Source: Conidiobolus incongruus B7586 (taxonomy: Eukaryota; Entomophthoromycota; Entomophthoromycetes; Entomophthorales; Conidiobolaceae). From it: DNA of 10,952 nt. The stretch lies in contig JNEM01006769.1 of assembly GCA_000697335.1 (NCBI GenBank), positions 1 to 10,952 of the forward strand. The letters are read 5' to 3'. The translations under genes and the position numbers were made by a program. Every line of letters starts with the position of its first letter. Position 1 is the first letter of the stretch. The notes below the pieces were generated by a model. It did no database searches. It worked only from the letters and a program-made list of their open reading frames with translations, and had not been told where the DNA came from. Shown one piece after another: positions 1 through 9,078 of this stretch.

Positions 1-421
1 TTTAATTAATATATTTTTAAACAAAAAAATATACTAAGTTTTATAATTATTAAACACTAACACTTTATCATAAATCCTCAAAAATTATTGGAATTTATAA
101 TTATCTTTTAGGAATAATATATTATTTATATCAATTAGATAATTTTATATATATTGTTTTATATTTGAGAAATCATATAGAATTTTTAAATTATCGAATT
201 TAATATATAAGGTTTTATTTTGTAAAATTGGTAAATTGACAAAATATATTGTTAAATATTTTTTATATAAGTTAATATAATACCTAATAATTTTAAATTA
301 TTTTATGAATATTTTATATATAAGTTCAAATTTATTTTAAATATTTAAAATATAATTTATCTCGTGAAATTTGACTTAATCTTATAATAAACTATTAGAT
401 TAGCAATTACTGAAACAAACT
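1..421. other. A+T-rich non-coding DNA, no gene seen
   Basis: The sequence is almost entirely A and T, with short irregular runs such as TATA, AAAT and ATTT and no long homopolymers. I find no convincing reading frame, RNA gene or repeat unit. CGTG occurs near 363 and is one of only four copies I noticed in the window, but nothing around it looks coding. If the window is germline ciliate DNA this would be spacer or eliminated DNA. Confidence 0.6.
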
Positions 422-506
422 TAATATTTTTTATAATTAGGCTTTTTTTAGCAGTTTATTGAAATTAATGAATCTTAAATCCATTTATATAATATTTTAC
501 CAAAAT
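422..506 (+). repeat. Diverged copy (A) of a coding-like segment near 9088-9196
   Basis: Positions 463-506 match 9153-9196 at about 37 of 44 bases without a gap. Upstream, 437-462 aligns with 9109-9152 if an 18-base difference is allowed, which is a whole number of codons. Read with TAA/TAG as Gln, this copy gives LGFFQQF then INESQIHLYNILPK; the other copy gives LGFSQKL then INDTQIHQYNLLLK. Several differences are conservative (Glu/Asp, Ser/Thr, Ile/Leu) and one is synonymous (GGC/GGG for Gly), which suggests that an ancestral sequence was translated in this frame. The open stretch here is short (TGA at 365 and again at 533), so this copy is probably a fragment or relic. The family is not recognised; it could be a dispersed repeat or an old duplicate gene. 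Confidence 0.45.
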
Positions 507-1635
507 ATATATTAAGATATTATATTCAATGATATTAACCTTGTTGATAGATATAATTTGTAATATATAAACTAAATAAATATAATATATTATAATAACT
601 TATATTTTTTAATTTGATTCTTAGTGAAATATGATTTAATAACAAAATCAAATTGTTTTTTTAAATTATTTCTAGTTTGTATTATTAATAAAATAAAAGA
701 AAATAAATATATTGAAATATAATCATAAAAAATATAAAAATAATAAAAATATTTTAATTTGATATAATTGAAATATATTATATTGTTTATTTTATTTCTC
801 TTTTGATAATTAAAATATCTTAAAAGTTTTTGGTGTTTATAAAACTAAATTACTTGATAAAATTATAAAAATTAAAATTATTTCATAATACAATATAAAT
901 AGTCCATAATAAGAAGAATTATTATTGAAATATTAGAAATTAAAATGGAAATAAGAAAATTTAAATAGAAAAAAATGTAAATTTTAAATTTATATCATAA
1001 TATATTTATGTTCATATAATATTGTTATGTTTATTTATTTTATTTTCCAAAAAAATTTCAATTATTTATATTATAAAATAATTTGAAAAAAAAATAACTT
1101 TTATTTGGGTAATAATTTTTTGATATTTAAGTTTTGATATTTTTTTATAAATTAAAATTTAATAAAATTACGCTTTTGCATATATATTTATAGTAAAATA
1201 TATATATGTATATTTTATCTATTACCTTTTGATTAAAAATAATTTAATACAAATTTATTAAAATATTCTATTTTATTAGATAAAATCAAAAATAAATTAT
1301 AAAAATTCTATTATTGAATATATTTTTGCTAATTTGGTTAATTTGATTAATTTTTATTCTTTACTTATTAATTAATATATTATATTATAAAATATAAATA
1401 AGTCAATTACTTGATAGCATTAATCATTTAAATACCAAAATTAAAATGAACGCAAATTGAATTAAAATAATATTTGTAAAATTATAATATAAAACTGTTT
1501 AAAGAAATTACTATCAAATTAATATAATTTGCAATATGATAATATAATATTGTTTTTACTATCATTCCATAATAATATTAATAAATAAATAAATTTCGTT
1601 ATTAATAAATATATAATATGCAAAATAAAAATAAA
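507..1635. other. A+T-rich non-coding DNA upstream of the MDS cluster
   Basis: This 1.1-kb stretch has no gene I can support. A short imperfect repeat of about 9 bases (TAATTTG-like) lies near 1330-1352. The last part before 1636 would contain the 5' untranslated region and the telomere-addition site of the macronuclear chromosome if the downstream gene model is right, but no specific signal can be recognised in such biased sequence. Confidence 0.55.
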
Positions 1636-2156
1636 ATGAATCTTTTGAAGTTAACTGTGATAATGATCTTATATAAAATTTACATATATAATATATGTTG
1701 ATAATGAGTTTTTTCTCGGTGTCAAGGATTTGTGTAAAAGTTGAATGTTATGCCTGCTGGATATATCAAAGAGGCAGGGACAAGTACTAATAAAGTGGAT
1801 TGCTTATAAATCACAAATATCCACAATATCTTTAACCAAGAATTACAAAGATTTGATATTATCTTGGTTCTTTATATAATCACCAGTTTATAAGTAATAA
1901 TTTAAAGATTCAGGTGATCCAATGGATTTTTGATGGAAAAAGATATCTTTATTATGATGATTGTAACTAATGTTATATATCCATGGTAATTCATGGATTA
2001 TGACTCTCCTTCTAAGGGGTTAAAGTTCATCAATATCAAGATAACAACTATGGATGAAGAGTGAGGCTTAGTTGTATATAAGAGAATCAAAAAGGATGTC
2101 AACATCCAATGCCATCATGGAAGTGGCTTGACTATCAGAATACTTGCTGGTAACAT
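1636..2156 (+). CDS. MDS cluster: 5' part of an IES-interrupted ciliate gene, probable secreted or membrane protein
   Basis: This G+C-richer block (about 31%) lies in DNA of about 10-14%. No single frame is open, even with TAA/TAG as Gln. Removing the four direct-repeat-bounded segments listed below joins the frames. The proposed kept segments are 1636-1666, 1708-1853, 1911-1928, 2000-2056 and 2099-2156. Reading from ATG 1636 gives MNLLKLTVIMSFFSV, a signal-peptide-like start. Later pieces read SLTKNYKDSGDPMDYDS across two junctions, GLKFINIKITTMDVNIQC across a third, and then HHGSGLTIRILAGN. In 2000-2156 the first codon position is strongly purine-rich and codons mostly end in A or T, as expected of coding DNA. 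TAA occurs in frame as apparent Gln. The part from 1708 to 1846 is not settled: the net frame must shift by two, and codon use favours the frame giving NVMPAGYIKEAGTSTNK. I do not recognise the protein. The gene appears to continue at 6129. Alternatives are a decayed pseudogene or a code in which TGA is also sense. Confidence 0.6.
1658..1698 (+). other. Probable IES 1, 41 bp, pointer TGATAATGA
   Basis: TGATAATGA occurs at 1658-1666 and 1699-1707. The 32 bases between the copies are almost pure A+T, with TATATA runs, while the DNA on the right is clearly richer in G+C. Left in place, the segment leads the frame from ATG 1636 into TGA TAA TGA. Removing one copy plus the spacer joins ATG 1636 to a downstream open frame and produces a hydrophobic N-terminus. 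A GT-AG intron reading (1657-1708) leads to an early TGA. A 9-bp repeat this close is unlikely by chance, so this is the best supported junction in the window. Confidence 0.65.
1847..1903 (+). other. Probable IES 2, 57 bp, pointer AAAGATT
   Basis: AAAGATT occurs at 1847-1853 and 1904-1910. The unit is 57 bp, about 19% G+C, and a multiple of three. In frame 2 (codon starts at 3n+2) its removal joins ACC AAG AAT TAC AAA GAT to TCA GGT GAT CCA, read as TKNYKDSGDP. In frame 3 it would also remove that frame's only TGA between 1708 and about 1997, so the junction does not depend on which frame is right. No GT-AG intron boundaries fit these ends. Confidence 0.5.
1922..1992 (+). other. Probable IES 3, 71 bp, pointer ATGGATT
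   Basis: ATGGATT occurs at 1922-1928 and 1993-1999. The 71-bp unit is about 24% G+C. Removing it joins frame 2 upstream (GGT GAT CCA ATG GAT) to frame 1 downstream (TAT GAC TCT CCT TCT AAG), read as GDPMDYDSPSKG. The result is an uninterrupted frame across 2000-2056, where codon periodicity is strong. The MDS between this element and IES 2 would be only 25 bp including both pointers (1904-1928), which is small but within the range known for spirotrich germline genes. Confidence 0.5.
2052..2093 (+). other. Possible IES 4, 42 bp, pointer GGATG
   Basis: GGATG occurs at 2052-2056 and 2094-2098. The 42-bp unit is a multiple of three and contains the only TGA (2062-2064) in frame 1 across 2000-2156. 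Removing it joins ACA ACT ATG GAT to GTC AAC ATC CAA, read as TTMDVNIQC. Its G+C content (14 of 42) is not lower than that of the flanks, unlike IES 1 and 2, so this is the weakest of the four. A 21-bp excision with a 2-bp AG pointer would also keep the frame, and a 23-bp AAGAG excision would change it. Confidence 0.35.
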
Positions 2157-5100
2157 ATATTTTATCAATATTTATATAAAAATAAATATAATTTTAAGGT
2201 TAAATAAATAAAAATTAATATTTGATATTTATTAGAAAATTTGTCAAAATAATTACAAATTAAAAAATACAAATAAAAATATAAATATCAATATTTTTAT
2301 ATTTATATTATATTTAAAATAATTAAAATATATATTATCCTTCGGTAGATAATGGAAAATTTTAAAATTATAAATAAATTTAATTAAAAATAGAAATCTG
2401 ATATTTAATTATTTAAAAATATTTTCATAATTCATTATTACTTATTAGAGTAAATTTTCATTCCATTAATAAAAAACATATTTACAAAATAAATTTTATA
2501 ATTTATGAATTAATTAAAGAGAATATTTTTAAATACAACAAAAATATCATTAATAAATTGAAATTATATTTTAATTATTTGAAACATTTACAATATTTGA
2601 TATAATTAACAAAAATAATTTGGTAAAATAATATATATTTTAATATCTGGAAATGTTTAAGTTTGAATTGAATACATATTTTATTAAAATATTATAAATT
2701 CTAAAATTTAATTTTATTTAACTAAATACATTAATACCTGATTAAATATTATACTTAATTTAATAAATTAGAAATTTAATTATGAAATTTTTTAATATGA
2801 TTGTTTAAAAAGAGTTAATAAAATTAAGGTAATGATCACTATATTAATAAATCATTATTAATATATTAAAGATATCCATTTATTATTAGTAATATTAACA
2901 GGTCAATAATTTATTTATAAAATTTTGAGAAAAATATTTGATTTAATACAAATTATAATAATACAAAGAAAATATATAATTTTTATAAGAAATATTATTT
3001 TATATATATTTTGATATAAATCATTGAATATCGAATCATTTATATAATATTTCTATAAAATTATATGTAAATTTTAATAGTTAACTGAATTATTTTCCTA
3101 ATACTTTTTTTTAAATTATCCTAATTCTATTGTTTATTTCAAATTATTTCTAAAATTTTGAAAAATTCTTTATATATTTATGATAAAATATTACAATGGA
3201 ATCCATATTATCATATTATTTAAAAAAATAATTAATATTGATAAAATAAATTATTCAAAAATATAATATTTCATCATAACATCATTCTCTAAATTTCAAT
3301 ATTTCTAAATCTATTTCTAAATATATTGATTTTTTATTTGATCAAATTAATATTCAGAATTATCGAAATAATGTAAATTTAATAATTTAGATTGATTTTT
3401 ATCAATATCTGAAACTTTTCATTATTTAACTAATTTATAATATTTTAAATATTTAAAAAATCATTTTTAAAAATATTGATAATTTAATTAGAATAAGTTT
3501 TATAATGTAAATATTCAAAATGTTTATTTAAATTTTATTTTACTAAATTAATATAATATAAATATATTAGTCGAATTTCAACGTTTAATTGATTCAATTA
3601 TAAAAGAAAAATTGATCTTAATAATATGACATGACATATATCAAATTTTAGGTTGTTATTAAATTTTCAAATAAAATAAAGATTTGAAATTTAATATTAA
3701 ACATAAAAAAATAAATTTCGTTTAAATTTTTAATTATTAATGTCGATTGAATTTGTTTATATTAGTAAAATAATCACATAATAATGATGTTTTGTCATAA
3801 CCTCTATTAAAATTGTATATAATGATATATAACTATGTAATATTTTTTGATTTTCTATTTAATTATTTTGAATAAAAAAAATTTAAAATATAAAGTTTAA
3901 AATAATCTAACAATTGAATGATAATAATTAGATTAACTAAAATAATATAAAAATTGATGCTTTTAATAAATAAATATGATCAATAAAACTAAAATTAAAT
4001 CTATCAAATTAAATTAATATTTTCATAATATATGTAAATTAATTAATTAATTGTAATAGATAAGGTATTGTCAATATAATATCAAATAAAAATTAATATA
4101 TAATAAAAAATAATTTATTTTACATTTAATTTGATTCACCTTTTACAGATTACTAATTAATAATAAAAATTTATTAATCAATATATTAAATATATAAAAA
4201 TCATTTAATAGGAAAAGTCACCTGAAAGTATTTAAATTCAACATCATATTTAAAATTAAAACAATTGCATATAATATATTAATTGGGTTAACTAAGTAAA
4301 GAATTGAAATTTGAATATTTATATCTATTTTCATTGAATAAATTTATTTATTAGGACTTTTTTATTTAGAAATTATTTTAAATATAGTACAAAAAATAAA
4401 ATATTTGATTTCAAGCGTTAAACAAGATAAATTTAATAAATGTATTGTTAGTTAGCAAATGAAATGATATATAGTTGGAAGTGTATTGTCCAAATAAGAA
4501 ATTGATTTTTTTTCAACATTTTTTTTCAAGTATGAGATATTTCAACAAAGAAACTATATCAAATGTAAATATATAAAAATATATATTTGGAATGAAAGTA
4601 ACCTTATTGTTCCAAAATTATTTTCATATTAAAATTCTATTTATTTAAAAAAACATTTTAAACCTAATGATTAGAGAATAAAAAATATTTAAATTGATTA
4701 ATTACAGTAAATCTTTATAGTTAAAATTAATAATTCCATAAATATATCAGTTCAAGTATTTTATTCATTGAAATAAACAATCCTAATTATTTAGTTTGAA
4801 TTTGAAAATAGGATGGAAACAATTTGATTTTACAAATTGTATGTATAAAATTCAAAATAAAATTGTGATTATAATAGAAAAAATAATGGTTTAATATTAT
4901 ATTATTATAATTATTAAGTATAATAAAATTATTGATTTTATTCAGTAAATTTTCAAATAATTGAAAAATAAATGAAAAGTCATTAATTAATATCTATATT
5001 ACAAAATTTGAATATTTGATAATATAATTTTATTTTATTTTAATTATTAATATCTTAATTGATATTTTAGTTATTCATCAAAATTTTTATAGTTTTATAT

Positions 5101-6128
5101 TTTGAGTGAGTGATTGTTCAATATATTGATATTTGAAAAATTTGTATTTCAATGTATAAAGCAAAATTTTTATATGATAATATAAATTAATTTGTATAAA
5201 TTACATAAAACGTGTGTTTATGATTAATATAGTGTTTTAATAATTCTGTGTAAATTAATATTTATAAATCTAATATATAACTAAAATTACATCATTATTG
5301 GTTTATGATAATGTTTACTATATTATGAGGTATATATCTTATATCATATCAATTCAGGAAAACAAAATAATGATTAAATAACACAATATTAAGATTATAT
5401 TAAATGAAAAAGTGTTTATAATTTAATATTAAAGAAATAAAATATTTCAATTTTTTTAAGATAAAAGAAACAAAGTTTAATATGTTTAATTTTTAATTTT
5501 ATTCAAAAATATTTGATTTATAAATCATATTTTTCAAAATAAAATATAATATTTGTTTTTCAATTATAATATTTTTATTTTTTAATTTTCTTGTTTAATC
5601 AGAAATCTTCATGGATTATATAATTTTAAGCAATTAATATTTGAATTAAAATATTATCTATTGAAAAAGAATTTCGATATATTGTATTAATTATTTTATT
5701 ACATATTCAAGTTACAAATTAACTAGTCAATTATATACTAAAATATAATTTTATAAATTTTTGAAAATATAATACTATTAATAACCTATTATTTATTTTA
5801 TTAAAAATTCCTTTTTATTATATATAAAAATATATTTCTCAATATTAAAATATCATGAACTCAAATAGTATTGTAAAAAATTTCAAATTATTAGAAATTT
5901 TAAATAAAAAATTAAATTATATATTAAATTATATCAAGTATAAACAAATTTTAACATGTTTAAACATTTTCTGTATTTGAATCATAATAATCTGACCAAC
6001 TTTTTGTTATAATATTAAAATTAAAATATCTAGTTTCAAACTGAATATTATATTGAAATATAATTTTGATTATCATTTGTTTAATTTATGATTATTCTTT
6101 TTATAATCAATTCTCATAAATAAGTCTA
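2157..6128. other. Long A+T-rich interval, probable germline-limited DNA with weak islets
   Basis: Nearly 4 kb with no gene I can support, about 8-14% G+C in the rows sampled. TAACAT at 2151-2156 and again at 6129-6134 would allow the whole interval to be removed as one unit of 3978 bp, a multiple of three, keeping frame 1. A 6-mer this A+T-rich is expected a few times in 4 kb, so the support comes from its position at the edges of both coding-like blocks, not from the repeat itself. Slightly G+C-richer islets near 4208-4245 and 4441-4505 could be small MDSs of this or another gene. Four copies of AATT lie at 4037-4052. Confidence 0.45.
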
Positions 6129-6166
6129 TAACATTAACGATGTGGTCAGAGTATATACAATACGTG
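6129..6166 (+). CDS. Tiny MDS-like islet, possible continuation of the 1636 gene
   Basis: About 38 bases rich in G and C compared with everything around them (row 6121-6180 counts 16 of 60). Read after the TAACAT junction it continues frame 1 with no break: GGT AAC ATT AAC GAT GTG GTC AGA GTA, giving ILAGNINDVVRVYTIR. Codons such as ATT AAC GAT GTG GTC AGA GTA look coding, with purine first positions. Read alone, the islet is short enough for other frames to look plausible too: ATG at 6140 opens a short hydrophobic frame and the reverse strand is also open. The assignment therefore rests on continuity with both neighbours. Confidence 0.4.
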
Positions 6167-6238
6167 ATAATTACTTTTTTCTTTTTTATTAATATTTCAA
6201 ATTTATATAATATTTTTTAAATATTTATGAATACAGGT
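6163..6238 (+). other. A+T-rich insert, 76 bp: IES with pointer CGTG or a short intron
   Basis: CGTG occurs at 6163-6166 and 6239-6242. The DNA between is strongly A+T-rich with T runs. Removing 76 bp joins ACA ATA CGT to GGA ACT TTA GTA GCC, read as YTIRGTLVAFN. A spliceosomal intron from 6164 (GTGATAA) to 6236 (AATACAG) is an equally good reading: it removes 73 bp, keeps the same frame and adds one Arg. The 3' end TACAG followed by GT is a normal splice context. The sequence alone does not decide between the two. Confidence 0.45.
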
Positions 6239-6262
6239 CGTGGAACTTTAGTAGCCTTTAAT
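6239..6262 (+). CDS. Second tiny MDS-like islet or micro-exon
   Basis: About 24 bases, CGTGGAACTTTAGTAGCC and a few more, standing out in A+T-rich DNA. In the frame inherited from 6129-6166 it reads GTLVAFN. It then fades into A+T-rich sequence near 6262. The last bases, CTTTAAT (6256-6262), recur at 7631-7637, which gives a possible junction to a terminal segment. Nothing else about function can be read from so short a piece. Confidence 0.4.
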
Positions 6263-7630
6263 TATATATTTAGCAAAAATATGAATAAATTTTTATAAAT
6301 GAAAATTTATTAATTTGTATCCAACAATATACAAAAATAATTTCAAAAAATAAATTTTAATATTACAAATAAAATATCCATTTACTAATCCTGAATAATG
6401 TGATCAAATTTATCATCTAATTTTAATTTACATGAATTATAGAGTGAATAATAAAAATTAGGAAAAAATTTAAGAATCATTAAATTATTATCAAAATTCC
6501 AATAATGAAATATATTTAATGTTCTTTCTAATCCAAATATTGAAATTATTGAAAGTATAATTTGTCATATTTTGAATATTCCATTTTGTTAAATTATTCA
6601 TTATAAAAATAAGAATCTAAATAATTTTTTCTAAAATTTATTTTAGATTTTTTAATTAATGATGAAATATTTGATATACAGAAAAAGCTATGAAATTTAT
6701 ATTTTTGATAATTTGAAATTAAATATTTATATTTCCAATTATATATTTATAATTGTGATCACAAAAATAATTAAATCAACTTAGTTATCAACTTTTAATT
6801 TATATTTATATACATACTATATAATTAAAACTAATATAATATAAATACTTATTAAAATATAACATTGTTAAGATTGAAAAGATTTTGATTTAATTGTCAT
6901 TTATTATGAAAAATTTGCTAATCAATTATTTATTTAATCGTTAACAAATTTTATTATTTTAATATTTTAAATTTAATTTTTCTTAATTCAAAAATTTATA
7001 ATATATCAAAATTTGATATTAAATACTACAAAGCAAAAATTTTTCAAACTAATATCCATTTTTTTATAAGCAAATAAATATAATTTCAATCATATTTAAA
7101 CTTTTCATATGCCAAAATCATCTATATTAAATAATAATTCAATTATAATTTTTATCGATCAATCAAATTAATTTGAATAGTAATATATTTAGTTGTTTAT
7201 AAATTTGATGTTTTTAACCTTATAATAGTTAATAAATTTTAAAAAATTTAAATAATTTATATTTCCATATATATCATATCAATTTTAAAATTCATTTAAC
7301 AAAAATATTTTATTGAAACTTTTCAATTAAAATTATTTCTAATTATAAAAATTATTTGATTCCATATTTTTCCAGATAAAATATCTTTTGACTTTAATTA
7401 ATAATGAAACTTATACATTTTATATTCAAACAAATTGATAAATTTATAAAAATAAATATAAATGTTGAAATATTAAATTGGTAAATTCAATTTTTTTGAT
7501 GAAATATATTATTACTAATATACACTTAATTATAATTTTGATATTTTTAACTAATTCCAAATACATAATAAAAATTCAATATTTTAATAATACTATTTGA
7601 TTTTAATAATTATATTTTGCTTTCATGTAT
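6263..7630. other. A+T-rich DNA, no gene seen
   Basis: About 1.4 kb without a supported gene. It would be one more eliminated segment if the CTTTAAT junction (6256-6262 with 7631-7637) is used. I see only scattered short inverted repeats, which such composition produces by chance. Confidence 0.5.
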
Positions 7631-7673
7631 CTTTAATGTTCAAATTGAATTTCAAGATATATAAAATGTTTGA
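7631..7673 (+). CDS. Speculative terminal MDS of the 1636 gene
   Basis: CTTTAAT at 7631-7637 repeats 6256-6262. Joined there, the frame continues GCC TTT AAT GTT CAA ATT GAA TTT CAA GAT ATA TAA AAT GTT TGA, read as AFNVQIEFQDIQNV followed by a TGA stop at 7671-7673. The codons are plausible and the stop is the only one allowed in this code. However, a 7-mer of this composition is expected about once in 3 kb, and the segment is barely richer in G+C than its surroundings. Confidence 0.25.
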
Positions 7674-9078
7674 TTATTGAATATAAATTTCAATGGATTA
7701 TAACAATAATTGAAATATTCAAATTAAATAAAATTTAATATAGCAAAAATAATAAAAGATAATTAAATATTCCTTTCTTGACTTCATTTAACTCAAATTG
7801 CAATTTATATTTTTAATATTATATTCAAATAATATTAAATTGCATTTTTGAAGTACTTTAATATATAACAAAATTATTTTTAAATCATTTTATATTATTG
7901 ATTAAAAAAATTTGTGACTATTATATTTATTAATTTTATATATTCCAACTATATCTCATATAAATTATAGTAATTTAATAAATAAAGGTTTTAATTACTG
8001 GAAAAATATGAATGTAGATATATTATACAATATATTAAATTGTTATTAGTCAAATCAAACACTTTTGTTTGAAAACTATAATATATTCTATAAATATTTA
8101 TAGTTAATATTAAATTTTATATAAAATAATATTTTTTGCTATTTTTCAACTATTAAAAAATATTGCTGTATTTTATATAATTGTTATTAAAATATATATA
8201 ATTTTTTATTTTTATTGAATAATATTTTTTAAAATATTAAATCATATATATATTTTAAACATATTTTTATTTTTATATTCAATAATAAGAAATATGTACT
8301 AGAATAAATATTAAACAATGAAAATAAATTAATTTCAAATAATTATTTCAAGTTAACAATTTAGTAGAATTAAATTTAAATTTAATTTAATATGAATTAA
8401 TCTTTATATATAACTAGACTTTTAAAATTTATTGAATTAATATATGATTATATATTTTTGAACAATAATATTATTTCTAGATATTAAAAGAAATGGGAAA
8501 TTTTTTATTTTTATTTTTCAAATTAATTTTAGTTTCAAATAAAAAATGTTATAAGTAACATATCTAAAAATATATAGAATTAAATTTTTTATTTTAATAT
8601 AATTTTGATAAACAATAAATTTTTTTATTTAATTTAATTATTTGATTTAATTATTTGATTTAATTATTTGATTTAAATATGCTTAAACTAAACAAGGATT
8701 ATCTAAAGTCTTTTATATTGGTTTTAATATAATCTTATCATATACCATCTAATATTATTAAAAATTTACAAATAGCATTAAGTAATGATGCATTATTTAA
8801 TTAAACAATTTTTCACTAAATAAATAAATTTAATATTAAATGAGAAACTATCTAAAAGAAGTCAAAATTTAGCAAACTAATTTCAAATATTAATTTTTCA
8901 TGTAATAATAGAGGGAAAAAATATATAGAAATTTACTTTTTTATATAAGATAAAGAATCATTCAAGTATATTAAAATTAGTTATACAAGTATTTTTTTAA
9001 ATACTTCAAAATATATACTAAAAGTAAATAATAAATATATAAAATAGGAATCTAAAATTTCAATAAAAGCTTAAAAAA
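7674..9078. other. A+T-rich DNA with a 13-bp tandem repeat
   Basis: About 1.4 kb without a supported gene. A small islet at 7769-7806 has more C than its neighbours and can be read IPFLTSFNSNCNL, but it has no identified partner. The only clear repeat is the 13-bp tandem array at 8636-8674. Confidence 0.5.
8636..8674 (+). repeat. Tandem repeat, three copies of a 13-bp unit
   Basis: AATTATTTGATTT is repeated exactly three times (8636-8648, 8649-8661, 8662-8674), with a partial match of about five bases just before the first copy. It lies in non-coding A+T-rich DNA and is best explained as a small slippage-generated minisatellite. Confidence 0.9.

Noticed and set aside
1982-1996. CATGG repeat (10-bp unit) as an IES joining frame 3 to frame 1
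   Set aside because: It is a shorter repeat and a very short unit. The 7-bp ATGGATT pair ends at the same place and links frames that also fit the 57-bp element.
2057-2084. AAGAG repeat (23-bp unit) as an IES
   Set aside because: It would move the frame away from the one that continues into the islet at 6129. A 5-bp match is common at this spacing.
1834-2107. A ladder of inverted repeats (AACCAAGA/TCTTGGTT, ATCACC/GGTGAT, ATCCATG/CATGGAT, TTCATC/GATGAA, GGATG/CATCC) as a structured RNA
   Set aside because: Arms of 5-8 bp at these spacings are expected several times in 450 bases of this composition, and no known RNA fold is recognisable.
1681-2160. Reverse-strand frames in the G+C-richer block that are free of TGA for about 125-160 codons
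   Set aside because: With only TGA counted as stop such runs occur by chance. The forward strand shows better codon periodicity, a start codon with a hydrophobic N-terminus, and frame joins at repeats.
1708-2160. Reading frame 1 straight through with TGA (1915 and 2062) as Trp, as in codes where all three stops can be sense
   Set aside because: It would give a plausible protein from about 1720 to 2160, but it ignores the 9-bp and 7-bp repeats at composition changes and leaves the ATG at 1636 unconnected. Kept as the main alternative, not the preferred one.
2334-2353. Short hairpin with a TTCG loop closed by C-G
   Set aside because: The stem is six A+T-rich pairs with a two-base bulge. There is no T-run terminator context or neighbouring gene to give it a role.
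7812-7839. Ten-base-pair hairpin, and similar A+T stems at 4586-4616 and 4819-4840
   Set aside because: In DNA this rich in A+T, stems of 7-10 bp with short loops arise many times by chance.
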